A stretch of 64,000 nucleotides of DNA, from contig JACKFB010000017.1 in assembly GCA_020632695.1 (NCBI GenBank), forward strand, positions 45,181 through 109,180, read 5' to 3'. Below the pieces are notes generated by a model that was given only the letters and a program-made list of their open reading frames with translations, was not told the origin of the DNA and ran no database searches. The position numbers and the translations under genes were made by a program. Origin of the DNA: Deltaproteobacteria bacterium (GTDB lineage: Bacteria; Myxococcota_A; UBA9042; PHBI01; JACKFB01). Below, in pieces: positions 37,086 through 46,123 of the stretch (its first letter is position 1; each line of letters starts with the position of its first letter).

Positions 37086-37730
37086 ATGTGTGCAAGCAAG
37101 CGTGATCAAAGGAAGGATGCGGGACCCGGGCGCAGGCTCACCGAGGGGGTGCGCCAGGGCGGACGCAGCGCACGCGTGGTGACCGCGGTGCTGGAGGCGA
37201 CGGCGGAGGAGCTGGGCGCGGTGGGCTACGGCGCGCTGCGGATCGAGGCGGTGGCGCAGCGATCGGGCGTCAACAAGACGACGATCTACAGGCGCTGGCC
37301 GACCAAGGCCGAGCTGGCGGCGGCGGCGCTGCACGAGCTGGCGGCGTTCCCCGAGCTGGAGCAGACGGGGCGGCTGCGGGAGGACCTGATCGCCCACTTC
37401 CAGCGCGCCCGCGACTGGTTCAACGGCCCGCTCGGTCGTGGGATCGCGCGCATGGTGCAGAGCGAGCGGGGGCGCGAGCCGGAGCTGGACGCGATCATGC
37501 GGGCCAAGCGGGTGGAGCATCGCCAGATCCGGGCGCGGATCGTGGAGGCGGGGGTCGCGCGCGGCGAGCTGCCGCCTGGGACGGACGCGATGCTGCTCGC
37601 CGAGATCCTGAGCGCGTCGATCTTCAGCCGGCTGGTGCACTACGGTGAGCCGGTGGACGACGGCTTCATCGCCGCGGTGGTGGACCTCATCCTGGCTGGC
37701 GCGGGCGCCCGGGGGACGGACCAGCGATGA
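37086..37730 (+). CDS. TetR/AcrR-family transcriptional regulator
   Basis: A 214-residue one-component regulator. The N-terminal helix-turn-helix is typical (RIEAVAQRSGVNKTTIYRRW at about 59-78), followed by an all-helical ligand-binding and dimer domain of normal size. It is divergent from the emrA-emrB-tolC-like operon, so it most likely represses that operon until an exported compound binds. The inverted repeat at 37056-37072 is its probable site. The stop codon overlaps an ATG of the next open frame (37727), but that gene more likely starts at 37808. Confidence 0.93.
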   Translation: MCASKRDQRKDAGPGRRLTEGVRQGGRSARVVTAVLEATAEELGAVGYGALRIEAVAQRSGVNKTTIYRRWPTKAELAAAALHELAAFPELEQTGRLREDLIAHFQRARDWFNGPLGRGIARMVQSERGREPELDAIMRAKRVEHRQIRARIVEAGVARGELPPGTDAMLLAEILSASIFSRLVHYGEPVDDGFIAAVVDLILAGAGARGTDQR

Positions 37731-37807
37731 AAGTGACGACCCGCCATCAAGGCGCCGGCCGGATCCGCCGATGGGGGAGTACAGACCCCCAGCGGAGGAT
37801 GGAGACC

Positions 37808-38275
37808 ATGTCTCGACGGGAGAGGACCGTGTGGAACGCGGTGAGGGCGGCCGGGATGGCCGCGGTGACGCTGGCGCTCGGCCTGTGCGTGGCGGTCGGC
37901 ACCGCCCAGGCAGCCGATTCGCGCGTGCCGGAGGGCTACCCGACCATCGTCACCGTGCCCGAGGGCGTGCTGCCGGTGTACCTGGTGGGCGAGGAGTGGC
38001 AGGTCGACGAGACCGGCGCGCGGCGGCTGCTGGCGCGCACCTTCGAGCTGAACCAGGAGGTGGCGAAGACCATCGACGTGCGGGCGCACTACGAGCGGCT
38101 CTTCCGGCGCCTGTCCTGGTGCGGAGGCTTCCGCACCGTGCAGAAGGGGACGGCCGGCTGGTTCGACAGCGGGCCCATCAGCGTCGACGTGGCGATCACA
38201 CCGCGCACGGCCGAGCGCGACCACGTGAAGATCCGGGTACGCGTCGCGGTGGGCGAGCGGGTGGTCGGGAACTGA
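37808..38275 (+). CDS. small exported hypothetical protein
   Basis: A 155-residue protein with a signal peptide (about 1-35, ending AQA before ADSRVPEGY) and a mature domain of about 120 residues with one Cys (WCGGFRTVQ) and no family I recognise. It is probably periplasmic. The ATG at 37808 is preferred because GGAG lies just upstream and the signal peptide then starts properly; a start at 37727 overlapping the TetR stop would add 27 residues before it. It may be co-transcribed with the TetR gene. Confidence 0.62.
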   Translation: MSRRERTVWNAVRAAGMAAVTLALGLCVAVGTAQAADSRVPEGYPTIVTVPEGVLPVYLVGEEWQVDETGARRLLARTFELNQEVAKTIDVRAHYERLFRRLSWCGGFRTVQKGTAGWFDSGPISVDVAITPRTAERDHVKIRVRVAVGERVVGN

Positions 38276-38457
38276 CAGGACCAGCGGAAACAGCTGCCGG
38301 GCGCGTCGACCACCCCAGCGGACGACTCGGCCGTCCTCGACCGCTGCGGGATGCCGGCGGGTATCTCTCGGGTTGCGGACGACCGGCTCGGCTCGCTGGT
38401 GCGGCCGATCCACCTCGGCCCAAGTCTCCGCTGCTCCTGTGAGGGCGGGCGCCCGCC

Positions 38458-40125
38458 TCAGCGCGCCGGGGCCACGCCCGCCTTCGGGTGATCGGAGAGC
38501 ACCGCGCCCGCGGCGGCGCGGCCCGAGCTGAGCGCGCCGATGATGCCGTGGCCGGCACGGGTCGAGGCGCCGCACAGGTAGAGCCCGGCGATGGGAGTGC
38601 GGTAGCCCGGCCGACCGCGCATGAACTGGCCCGGCGTGGCCGCCAGACCGTAGGCGCTGCCGTCGCTGGCGCGCGTGAAGCGGGTGTGGGTGAGGGGCGT
38701 GGCCGACTCGCGGTAGACGATGCTCTCGGCCGACCCGGGGAACACCCGCTCCAGACAGGCGACCATGCGCGCCTCGACCCGCTCCTTGATCGCCTGGTAC
38801 CGCGGGTTGTGCTTGTGGTCCCAGCGGATGGGGTCGCCCGCGTCGAGGCCCCAGCACCTCGGATCGCCCGACACCAGCGTCATCACCTCGACATTGGTGA
38901 CGCCAGGCGGCGCGTGGTGCGGGTTGTCGGGGTCCTTCATCGACGCGCTGGTGATGTAGGCCACGTCGGGCTGCGGCTCGGCGGCTTCCCGGGCGTGCCG
39001 GTACAGCGCCTCCATGTCGGCGTGGGGGAAGGACCAGACGTTGCTGGCGCGCATCCCCTTGGCCCGCATGTCGGCGGTGAGCCCGAGGAAGGTCATGAAG
39101 AGCGCCGCGGGCATGGTCTGCTCGCTGGTGTGGCGGATGAGGCTCGAGGGCAGGTGCTCGGGGCCGACCATGTCCAGCAGCGTGTGCTTGAGATCGGCGC
39201 CGGAGACCACCAGATCGGCGCGCAGCGTGTGCGTCTCGCCGTGGCGGGAGGCCTCGGTGACCACGCCGGCGGCACGCCCGCCCTCGACCAGGATGCGCTC
39301 GACCGGGGTGCGCAGGTGGATGGTCCCGCCCAGGGACTCGATGCGCGCGGCGAGGCGGTCGGCGATGACCTGTCCACCGCCGCGCGGGTAGTACGCGCCT
39401 TGGAAGTAGTGAGCCGCGAGGCCCGCGTGCAGCAGCGCGCTGACCTCGCTCGGCGGGAGGCCGTAGTCGCCGTTCTGCCCGGCGATGATGGCCCGCAGCA
39501 AGGGCTCGCGGGTGCAGGTGTCGAGCAGCGCGGCCAGGGTGGCGCCCTGGTAGCGGGCCAGCAGGCGACCGCGCAGCAGCACCTCCCACAGCACCCGCGG
39601 CGACATCCGGCCGCGGTTGCGCTCGACCCGGGTCCCGATGTGCCGCACCTCGCGGACGAAGCGCACGTAGCGGTCGATGCCCCGCTGCTCCTTGGGGAAG
39701 AGCGCGACGAGGCGGTCGCGGTACCTGTCCAGGTCCGCCGGCACCGCGAAGGTCAGCTCGGGGAAGACGAAGGTGTCGAAGCCGTCGGGGTCCAGCGGCA
39801 GCCAGTCCACCGCCACGCCCAGGTCGTCGAGCAGCTCGGTCATCTGCCCGCCGGGGCCGCAGTCGCCGACGTAGTGCAGCCCCACGTCGAAGTGGTAGCG
39901 CGCGTCGCGCGGCCCGCGCGCGAACACCGTGGCGCACCCGCCCGCCGTGTAGTGGGCGTCCAGCACCGCCACCCGCAGGCCGCGGGCGGCCAGCTTCGCC
40001 GCGGCCGCCAGCCCGCCGAGGCCGGCGCCGACCACCGCCACGTCCACGCGCTCGGGGAGCGGCGTCCGGGCGCGGGCTCGAGAGCGGTCGGGCGGGCCGG
40101 GCAGGGCGTGGTAGCGGCTGTTCAT
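38458..40125 (-). CDS. phytoene-desaturase/retinol-saturase-type flavin oxidoreductase
   Basis: A 555-residue FAD/NAD(P)-dependent oxidoreductase of the carotenoid isomerase/desaturase and retinol saturase group. The Rossmann motif VVGAGLGGLAAA lies at about 31-42; GGCATVFARGP, a flavin contact, and GLYLCGASTRAGHGIIGALSSG, of which the CGAST part marks the C-terminal FAD site, follow. Members reduce, oxidise or isomerise polyenes; the substrate here is unknown and no other carotenoid genes are next to it. The ATG at 40125 has AAGAGG 7 nt upstream; an in-frame start at 40194 is not supported. Confidence 0.85.
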   Translation of the reverse strand: MNSRYHALPGPPDRSRARARTPLPERVDVAVVGAGLGGLAAAAKLAARGLRVAVLDAHYTAGGCATVFARGPRDARYHFDVGLHYVGDCGPGGQMTELLDDLGVAVDWLPLDPDGFDTFVFPELTFAVPADLDRYRDRLVALFPKEQRGIDRYVRFVREVRHIGTRVERNRGRMSPRVLWEVLLRGRLLARYQGATLAALLDTCTREPLLRAIIAGQNGDYGLPPSEVSALLHAGLAAHYFQGAYYPRGGGQVIADRLAARIESLGGTIHLRTPVERILVEGGRAAGVVTEASRHGETHTLRADLVVSGADLKHTLLDMVGPEHLPSSLIRHTSEQTMPAALFMTFLGLTADMRAKGMRASNVWSFPHADMEALYRHAREAAEPQPDVAYITSASMKDPDNPHHAPPGVTNVEVMTLVSGDPRCWGLDAGDPIRWDHKHNPRYQAIKERVEARMVACLERVFPGSAESIVYRESATPLTHTRFTRASDGSAYGLAATPGQFMRGRPGYRTPIAGLYLCGASTRAGHGIIGALSSGRAAAGAVLSDHPKAGVAPAR

Positions 40126-40248
40126 GGCGAGCCTCTTGGGGCGGGGGAGCGACCATGATGCGGGACCCTCGCCGCCCTGGCCATCCCGAGCCACCGCCGC
40201 GGTGACCGCCCCGCACGCGCGAGCCCCTCTGGCTCACGGCTGGGTTGC

Positions 40249-40258
40249 GTGATATCAC
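40249..40258. promoter_or_regulatory. 10-bp palindrome in a divergent intergenic region
   Basis: GTGATATCAC, a perfect palindrome unusual for its AT core, lies in the 213-nt gap between the divergent oxidoreductase and VWA/FHA-like genes. It could be a regulator half-site pair, but a single 10-bp palindrome is weak evidence. Confidence 0.25.
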
Positions 40259-40338
40259 CGAAAAGCGTCGGGAATAGGGGCTTGCGCGGGCTCGGTTCCG
40301 CGCCGTCGTCTCCCCTGTGCGACTTTGCAGGAGCATCC

Positions 40339-41706
40339 ATGCCCTCGCGGGGCTGCCTCGCCACCATCGCCACGTGCCTCCTGGCGTTCGCGCCCATGGG
40401 AGCCGCCCCGGCGCGCGCGCTGGCGCCGGGGACGTCGGTGGCCAAGGCCAAGCCCGCCAAGAACTCGCCGCTCCTGGAGCCGGCGGGCACCGAGCCGGGC
40501 ACCGTGGCGGAGACGATCCCGCGGGCGTGGAACGCGAGCTGCGCCATCGAGCGCCGACGCCCCGTGTCGCTGGTGCTGGGCTTGGACTACCATCGCGACT
40601 ATCGCCCGGTGGAGCGCTTCGAGGCGCAGCCGGCGCGCGCGCTGCTGAGCAGCCTCTGCAAGGGCGATCGCGTCACCCTGGTCGAGGTGGGCCGCGACGC
40701 GCGGGTGCTGGGCGAGACGGCGGTCATCCGCGACCTCGCCGACATCGACGACCTGGTGCTGCGCATCGAACAGCGCCGCGAGCCCCGTGAGTGGCTGCGC
40801 AGCAACGAGGCGCTGCTCTACGCGGCCCAGCAGGAGTGGGGCCTCGAGGAGAACGTCGAGCGCGAGGATCTGCTGCGGGTGCTGATCTTCATCACCCGCG
40901 ATCTGGAGAGCAAGACCAAGCGTGGCACCGTCGACTTCTCCTGGTCCAACCCGCCCTACTGGCTGGACGGGCACGCGCTGGTCGCCGTGCTGCGCCCCAT
41001 CGTGGGCAGCACCCAGGTGGAGGCCTGGGAGGTCTTCGTGACCTCGCGGCCCCCCTTCTCGGTGCCCAAGGACAAGCTCCCGCAAGGGCTGCGCGTGGAT
41101 CTCTCGACCTGGCTCGACGTGGTGCGCATCCCGCCGGAGCCGCCCAAGGTCGAGCGCCGCAACACGTCGAAGCTCAACGTCCCGGTGCCGGCCGACCTGC
41201 CGCCCGAGTTCCAGCCGCCGGACCTGCCGGTCATCTGGCCGGAGCCGGAGGGGATGCTGCGCTGGGACGACAGCTGGACGCCCTGGGCCATCGTCGCCGG
41301 CCTGGCCACGCTGCTGGTGCTGATCCTGGCGTGGGCGCTGCTGCGGGCGGCGCCCAGGCGGGTGGTGGTCAACGGCGTGGCCAGCCAGGAGCTCACGCTG
41401 GTCATCCACGACCGGCTGCACGATCGCATCGTGGGCCAGGAGAAGCTGCGCCTCGACGGCCCGGTGCGCGTGGGGGCCTCGCTCTCGAGCGACGTGATGA
41501 TCCCCGGGCCCTTCGCCCTGGAGATCGTGCCCGGCCAGAACGGGACCAGCCCCACCCTGCGTTCGGCGAACAGCCTGCCCGTCGAGGTGCAGCGCGCCGC
41601 TGGCGGCCGGCTCCTGCGCGCCAACGAGACGATGCCGATCCCGCTGCGCTCGGGCGACCGCATCCGCCTCGGCGGCGGTCAGGAGGTCGAGGTGCGGCTC
41701 GGCTGA
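40339..41706 (+). CDS. membrane protein with VWA-like and FHA-like regions
   Basis: A 455-residue protein with an N-terminal signal sequence (about 1-27, ending ARA). The exported part (about 70-270) has the layout of a degenerate VWA domain (VSLVLGLDYHRD, FITRDLESKTK) without an intact DxSxS motif. A transmembrane helix (about 318-340, AIVAGLATLLVLILAWALLR is its core) follows, then a cytoplasmic beta-rich domain (VRVGASLSSDVMIPGPFALEI, of which GASLSSD is the FHA-like core) ending GDRIRLGGGQEVEVRL. It may couple an extracytoplasmic signal to a cytoplasmic phospho-binding domain; this is inferred. ATG at 40339 has AGGAG upstream. Confidence 0.62.
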   Translation: MPSRGCLATIATCLLAFAPMGAAPARALAPGTSVAKAKPAKNSPLLEPAGTEPGTVAETIPRAWNASCAIERRRPVSLVLGLDYHRDYRPVERFEAQPARALLSSLCKGDRVTLVEVGRDARVLGETAVIRDLADIDDLVLRIEQRREPREWLRSNEALLYAAQQEWGLEENVEREDLLRVLIFITRDLESKTKRGTVDFSWSNPPYWLDGHALVAVLRPIVGSTQVEAWEVFVTSRPPFSVPKDKLPQGLRVDLSTWLDVVRIPPEPPKVERRNTSKLNVPVPADLPPEFQPPDLPVIWPEPEGMLRWDDSWTPWAIVAGLATLLVLILAWALLRAAPRRVVVNGVASQELTLVIHDRLHDRIVGQEKLRLDGPVRVGASLSSDVMIPGPFALEIVPGQNGTSPTLRSANSLPVEVQRAAGGRLLRANETMPIPLRSGDRIRLGGGQEVEVRLG

Positions 41707-41719
41707 CAGGGAGCGCGCG

Positions 41720-41731
41720 CGGTGCGCACCG
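41720..41731. terminator. palindromic hairpin between convergent genes
   Basis: The palindrome CGGTGCGCACCG, flanked by GAGC and GCTC, lies in the 27-nt gap between the convergent VWA/FHA-like and acyl-CoA-synthetase genes. It may mark a bidirectional end; no U-tract. Confidence 0.3.
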
Positions 41732-41733
41732 GC

Positions 41734-43266
41734 TCACTCGGGAGCGAGCCCGGCGAAGAGCTCGGCCACGCGGTGCTTCTGAAGCTTCCCCAAGGCGTTG
41801 CGCGGCAGGCTCTCGACCACGAGGAAGCGGCGCGGCTTCTTGAAGTCGGCGAGCTGGCGCGCGCAGTGCTCACCCAGCGCGGCGGGCAGCGCGCGCACGT
41901 CCTGACCGGCTCGCGCCACCACGGCGGCGACGATGCGCTCTCCCCAGACCGGGTCGGGCAGCCCGATGACCGCGGCCTCGGCGAGGGCGGGGTGCTCGAG
42001 CAGGGCGTCCTCGATCTCCCGCGCCGAGATCTTGAAGCCCCCGCTCTTGATGATGTCCACCGAGCGGCGGCCGACGATGTGGTGGTAGCCGTCGGCGTCG
42101 ACGAAGGCCACGTCGCCGGTGCGAAACCAGCCGTCACCGGTGAAGGCGGCGCGGGTGGCCTCGTCGAGGCCCCAGTAGCCGGCCAGCAGCCCGGGACCGC
42201 GCACCTGGATCTCGCCCGTCTCGCCGGGCGGGCAGGGCGCGTCGGCGTCGTCGACCAGGCGCACCTCGACGCCCGGCACCGGGAAACCCACCGTGCCGGC
42301 GCGGCGCTCGCCCTCGTAGGGGTTGGAAAGGGTGAAGCCGGTCTCGGTCATCCCGTAGCGCTCGAGCACGGCGTGGCCCGTGTGGCGCGCGAAGGCCTGA
42401 TGATGCGAGGCGGGCAGCGCCGCCGAGCCGGAGGTGAAGAGCCGCCCCTTGGACAGCGCGCGGGCGTCCGCGGGCGTGGCGTCGAGGTGCTCGAGCAGCC
42501 GCGCGTACATGGTGGGGACGCCCATGAAGACGGTGGCGCCGCGGCTGGCGAAGGCGTCGACCACCCAGGCCGGGTCGAAGCGCTGGGCGACCAGCGCCGT
42601 CCCGCCGCGCATCAGCGTGCCCAGGACCCCCAGCCCCAGGCCATGCACGTGGAAGAGCGGCAGGCACAGCGCCAGCCGGTCGTCGGGGCCGAGCCGCCAC
42701 AGGCCCAGGATGGCGTCCAGGTTGGCGGCCAGGCCGCCGTGGGTGAGCGCCACCCCCTTGCTGCGGCCCGTGGTGCCGGAGGTGTAGACCAGCATCGCCA
42801 CGGCGTCGGCGGCGGGAGCCGGCGCGTCGGCGGCCTCGTCGCCGTTTCGCAGGGCCTCGAAGGACAGCTCGCCCGGTCCGGGCTGGCCCAGCACCACCGT
42901 GGTCACGGCGCTGGCCCGCTCCCTGGTGCAGGCGTGGCCGACCGAGCCCTCGGCCACCACCGCCAGACGCGCGCCCGAGTCGTCCAGGACGTGCGCCGTC
43001 TCCTCGGACTGGTAGCGGGTGTTGATCGGGACATGGATGGCGCCCATGCGCAGCACGGCGACCAGCAGCTCGATGAGCTCGGGCGACGAGGGGCCGAACC
43101 AGGCCACGCGGTCGCCCGGCCGCACGCCGAGGCGAGCGAGCCCGGCGGCGATCCGGCACGAGCTGCGGTCCAGGGCGCCGAAGGTGAGCGCGCTGCCGTC
43201 GAAGTCGAAGGCCGGGTCCAGCGGCGGCCGGTCCAGCGCGGCCAGCAGTGGGGAGCGCGTGCCCAT
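41734..43266 (-). CDS. AMP-forming acyl-CoA (malonyl-CoA-like) synthetase
   Basis: A 510-residue ANL-superfamily ligase that activates a carboxylic acid with ATP and transfers it to CoA. The P-loop reads YTSGTTGRSKGVALTH, the adenine motif YGMTETGF, the hinge region GRRSVDIIKSGGFKIS and the C-terminal catalytic Lys lies in PRNALGKLQKH. The hinge and size resemble MatB-type malonyl-CoA synthetases, but medium-chain acyl-CoA synthetases cannot be excluded. Chosen ATG at 43266; the ribosome site is weak. Divergent from the penicillin-acylase-family gene. Confidence 0.88.
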   Translation of the reverse strand: MGTRSPLLAALDRPPLDPAFDFDGSALTFGALDRSSCRIAAGLARLGVRPGDRVAWFGPSSPELIELLVAVLRMGAIHVPINTRYQSEETAHVLDDSGARLAVVAEGSVGHACTRERASAVTTVVLGQPGPGELSFEALRNGDEAADAPAPAADAVAMLVYTSGTTGRSKGVALTHGGLAANLDAILGLWRLGPDDRLALCLPLFHVHGLGLGVLGTLMRGGTALVAQRFDPAWVVDAFASRGATVFMGVPTMYARLLEHLDATPADARALSKGRLFTSGSAALPASHHQAFARHTGHAVLERYGMTETGFTLSNPYEGERRAGTVGFPVPGVEVRLVDDADAPCPPGETGEIQVRGPGLLAGYWGLDEATRAAFTGDGWFRTGDVAFVDADGYHHIVGRRSVDIIKSGGFKISAREIEDALLEHPALAEAAVIGLPDPVWGERIVAAVVARAGQDVRALPAALGEHCARQLADFKKPRRFLVVESLPRNALGKLQKHRVAELFAGLAPE

Positions 43267-43402
43267 GCCGAGGGTGATAGCAGAGCCGCGGCCGCCGCGC
43301 ATCCGGCCAGCCCGCCCGCGGGTCGTGGGCTGGACGGCGGAGTGTCCGCGGGGCTATGCATGCAGGGGCGGAGCGCTCCCCGGCCCCGTCCCGGAGGACC
43401 TG

Positions 43403-46063
43403 ATGAACGTGTCGATGAAGATCACCTGTTGGATGCTGCCCCTCGGTCTGGCGCTGTCCGCCTGCGGCGGCGGGGGTGCCAACAACAGCGCCGACGCCGA
43501 CGCCGACGCCGATGTCGACGTCAGCGGGGACCTGGCGCCCGATGTCGCGCCCGACACGGCAGGCGACGGGGAGCTCGGCGACACCGGGCCCGAGTTCCCC
43601 GATCTGTCGACGGCCGTCCCGGTGACGCCCGTCATCCAGGACTGCGGCCCGCCGCCGCAGCTCGCCGGGCGCAGCTACGACGCGACCATTCGCTGGACCA
43701 GCTACGGCGTCCCCCACATCACGGCGGACGACCTGGGCAGCGCCACCTTCGGCCAGGGCTACGCGGTGGCGCGCGACCACGTCTGCGTGCTGGCGGACCA
43801 GTTCGTGATGGCCAGCAGCGAGCGCGCGAAGTACTTCGGCCCGGGGCCGAACGACGCCAACATCACCAGCGATCTCGGCTGGCTGGCCCTGGGCGTGCCC
43901 GAGAAGGCGCGCTGCGCCCTGGCCGCGCTGAGCCCCGAGGCCCGCGAGGCCGTGCGAGGCTTCGTCGCCGGCTACAACCAGTGGCTCTCCGAGCACGTGA
44001 GCGACGAGTTCCCCGAGCCCTGCTTCGAGGCGGACTGGGTGCGCCCCATCGACGAGGAGACCTACATGCGCTTCGTCGAGGCCCTGGTGCTGCGCGGCTC
44101 GGGCCAACCGCTCATCCCGGCGATCGTCCCCGCCACCCCGCCCGAGCCCGAGGCCACCGCGGCCCCGGCCAAGGCCGACGACCCGAACGGCCACCAGCCC
44201 TACCTGCCCAAGGCCAGCGACTTCCGCGGCGACGGCCTGGGCTCCAACGGCTGGGGCCTGGGCAAGGATCGCACCGCCACCGGGCGCGGCATGCTCATCG
44301 CCAACCCGCACTTTCCCTGGCAGGGCGGGCTGATGTGGCACGAGGTGCAGCTCACCGTCCCCGGCGAGCTGAACGTCCACGGGGCGGCGCTGCTGGGCAC
44401 GCCCGGCGTGGAGGTCGGCTTCAACGACAAGCTCGGCTGGACGCACACCGTGTCCAGCGGCAAGCGCTTCACCCTCTACGCGCTCACCCTGCACCCCGAG
44501 GATCCGACGGTCTATCTGTACGGCGACGAGCTGCGGCGCATGTCGCAGCGCACCGTGAGCATCGAGGTCAAGGGCGATGACGGTCAGCTCTCGACGGTCG
44601 AGCGCACCTTCTACGCGTCGCACTACGGGCCCATCCTCGACATCTCCCCGCTGGGGTGGCGGTCGAACATCGTGGCGACCTATCGCGACGCCAACATCAA
44701 CAACTTCGCGGCCATCGACCAGTTCCTCGGCATGGCCTACTCCCAGGACCTGGCCGAGTTCCAGAAGGTGTTCGAGGACGAGGGCGGCATCCCCTGGGTG
44801 CACACGATGTACGCCGACGCCGAGGGCAACGCCTTCTACGTCGACGCCGCCTCGCTGCCGAACCTCTCGGCGGACACGCTGAGCTGGTGGGAGAACGCGG
44901 TCGCCACCGGCGAGCCGGGGCTCCTCGGGTTCCTGGCGCAGTTCGCCTACAACAGCTTCGGGGCCGTGGCGCTGGACGGCAGCGACCCGGCCCGGGAGTG
45001 GGAGGTGGCGCCGGGCGCGCGCGAGCCGGGGCTGCTGCCCTACTCGATGGCGCCGAAGCTGGCCAACACGACCTTCGTGGCCAACGCCAACGGCACCCAC
45101 TGGGCGACCAACCCGGCGACGCCGCTCGAGGGCTTCTCGCCGCTCTTCGGCTACGAGCGGCGCGAGCTGAGCATGCGCACGCGGATGAACCTCACCATGC
45201 TGACGGAGACCGGCGAGGGCGCGGCGTCGGGCAGCGACGGCCTCTTCGACTTCGAGGAGCTGAAGGGTGTGCGCGAGTCCAACCGCGCCATGATGGCCGA
45301 GCTGCTCCGCGACGGGGTGGTAGCGCGCTGCGGCGGCGTGGCGTCGGTGGACGTGGACGGCACCTCGGTGGCGCTGGGCGACGCCTGCGACGCGCTCTCG
45401 GGCTGGGACGGCCGCCTGAACACCTCGAGCGTCGGGGCGGTGATGTGGCGCGCCTTCGTCGGGCAGCTCATCGCCCGGAAGCTGCTGACCGAGGACCTGG
45501 TCTTCGCGGTCCCCTTCGACGTCACCCAGCCGGTGACCACGCCGCGCGGCCTCGCCGACGCCCCGGCCAGCGGGCCCGATCCCATCCTGGTCGCGCTGGG
45601 GGCGGCCGTGCTGCAGCTCGGCAAGGCCCAGTTCGCGCCGGACACGCCGCTGGACGAGGCCCAGTATACGATCAAGGGAGGCGAGGGCGGCGAGCGCATC
45701 CCCGTCCCCGGCGGCAAGGAGGAGGAGGGCGCCTTCAACATCGTCACCCACAGCAACGACAGCACCACGCTGCTGCCGAAGATCCCCGTCGGTCCGACCG
45801 TGGGGCCGCTGGGCATGACCGCGGAGGGGTGGGTCGTCGACTATGGCACCAGCTTCGTGATGGCGCTCTCGTTCACCGACGAGGGGCCGGAGGCCGCGGC
45901 GCTGGTGACCTACTCGCAGTCGAGCGACCCCGACTCGCCGCACTACAGCGACCAGACCCAGCTCTTCAGCGAGAACACCTGGCGTCAGGTGCTCTTCAGC
46001 GAGGCGGATCTCCTGGACGACCCGGGGCTCGAGACGCTGCAGGTCTCGGGCTCCGACGAGTAG
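43403..46063 (+). CDS. penicillin-acylase-family lipoprotein (possible AHL or amide acylase)
   Basis: An 886-residue N-terminal-nucleophile hydrolase precursor. A lipoprotein signal (LSAC, C21) is followed by an Asp-rich linker, the alpha subunit region (VPHITADDLGSATFGQGYAVARDH, of which GQGYA is characteristic) and the autocleavage site with nucleophile Ser281 in GLGSNGWGL. The beta subunit has the expected Asn/Arg-rich motifs (WATNPATP). Family members cut amide bonds of penicillins or acyl-homoserine lactones, and some act on phenolic amides. Here it would be anchored to the envelope. The ATG at 43403 has GGAGG 6 nt upstream. Substrate unknown; a role in degrading foreign quorum signals is only a possibility. 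Confidence 0.9.
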   Translation: MNVSMKITCWMLPLGLALSACGGGGANNSADADADADVDVSGDLAPDVAPDTAGDGELGDTGPEFPDLSTAVPVTPVIQDCGPPPQLAGRSYDATIRWTSYGVPHITADDLGSATFGQGYAVARDHVCVLADQFVMASSERAKYFGPGPNDANITSDLGWLALGVPEKARCALAALSPEAREAVRGFVAGYNQWLSEHVSDEFPEPCFEADWVRPIDEETYMRFVEALVLRGSGQPLIPAIVPATPPEPEATAAPAKADDPNGHQPYLPKASDFRGDGLGSNGWGLGKDRTATGRGMLIANPHFPWQGGLMWHEVQLTVPGELNVHGAALLGTPGVEVGFNDKLGWTHTVSSGKRFTLYALTLHPEDPTVYLYGDELRRMSQRTVSIEVKGDDGQLSTVERTFYASHYGPILDISPLGWRSNIVATYRDANINNFAAIDQFLGMAYSQDLAEFQKVFEDEGGIPWVHTMYADAEGNAFYVDAASLPNLSADTLSWWENAVATGEPGLLGFLAQFAYNSFGAVALDGSDPAREWEVAPGAREPGLLPYSMAPKLANTTFVANANGTHWATNPATPLEGFSPLFGYERRELSMRTRMNLTMLTETGEGAASGSDGLFDFEELKGVRESNRAMMAELLRDGVVARCGGVASVDVDGTSVALGDACDALSGWDGRLNTSSVGAVMWRAFVGQLIARKLLTEDLVFAVPFDVTQPVTTPRGLADAPASGPDPILVALGAAVLQLGKAQFAPDTPLDEAQYTIKGGEGGERIPVPGGKEEEGAFNIVTHSNDSTTLLPKIPVGPTVGPLGMTAEGWVVDYGTSFVMALSFTDEGPEAAALVTYSQSSDPDSPHYSDQTQLFSENTWRQVLFSEADLLDDPGLETLQVSGSDE

Positions 46064-46123
46064 CCAGGGGCGCGTGCGGGCGCGCGGGACGCTCGCCGGC
46101 CACCACGACCACCGGGAGACACG

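Noticed and set aside
37727..37807. Start at 37727 (overlapping the TetR stop) for the exported hypothetical protein.
   Set aside because: It would place 27 polar residues before the signal peptide; the ATG at 37808 has GGAG upstream and gives a normal signal sequence.
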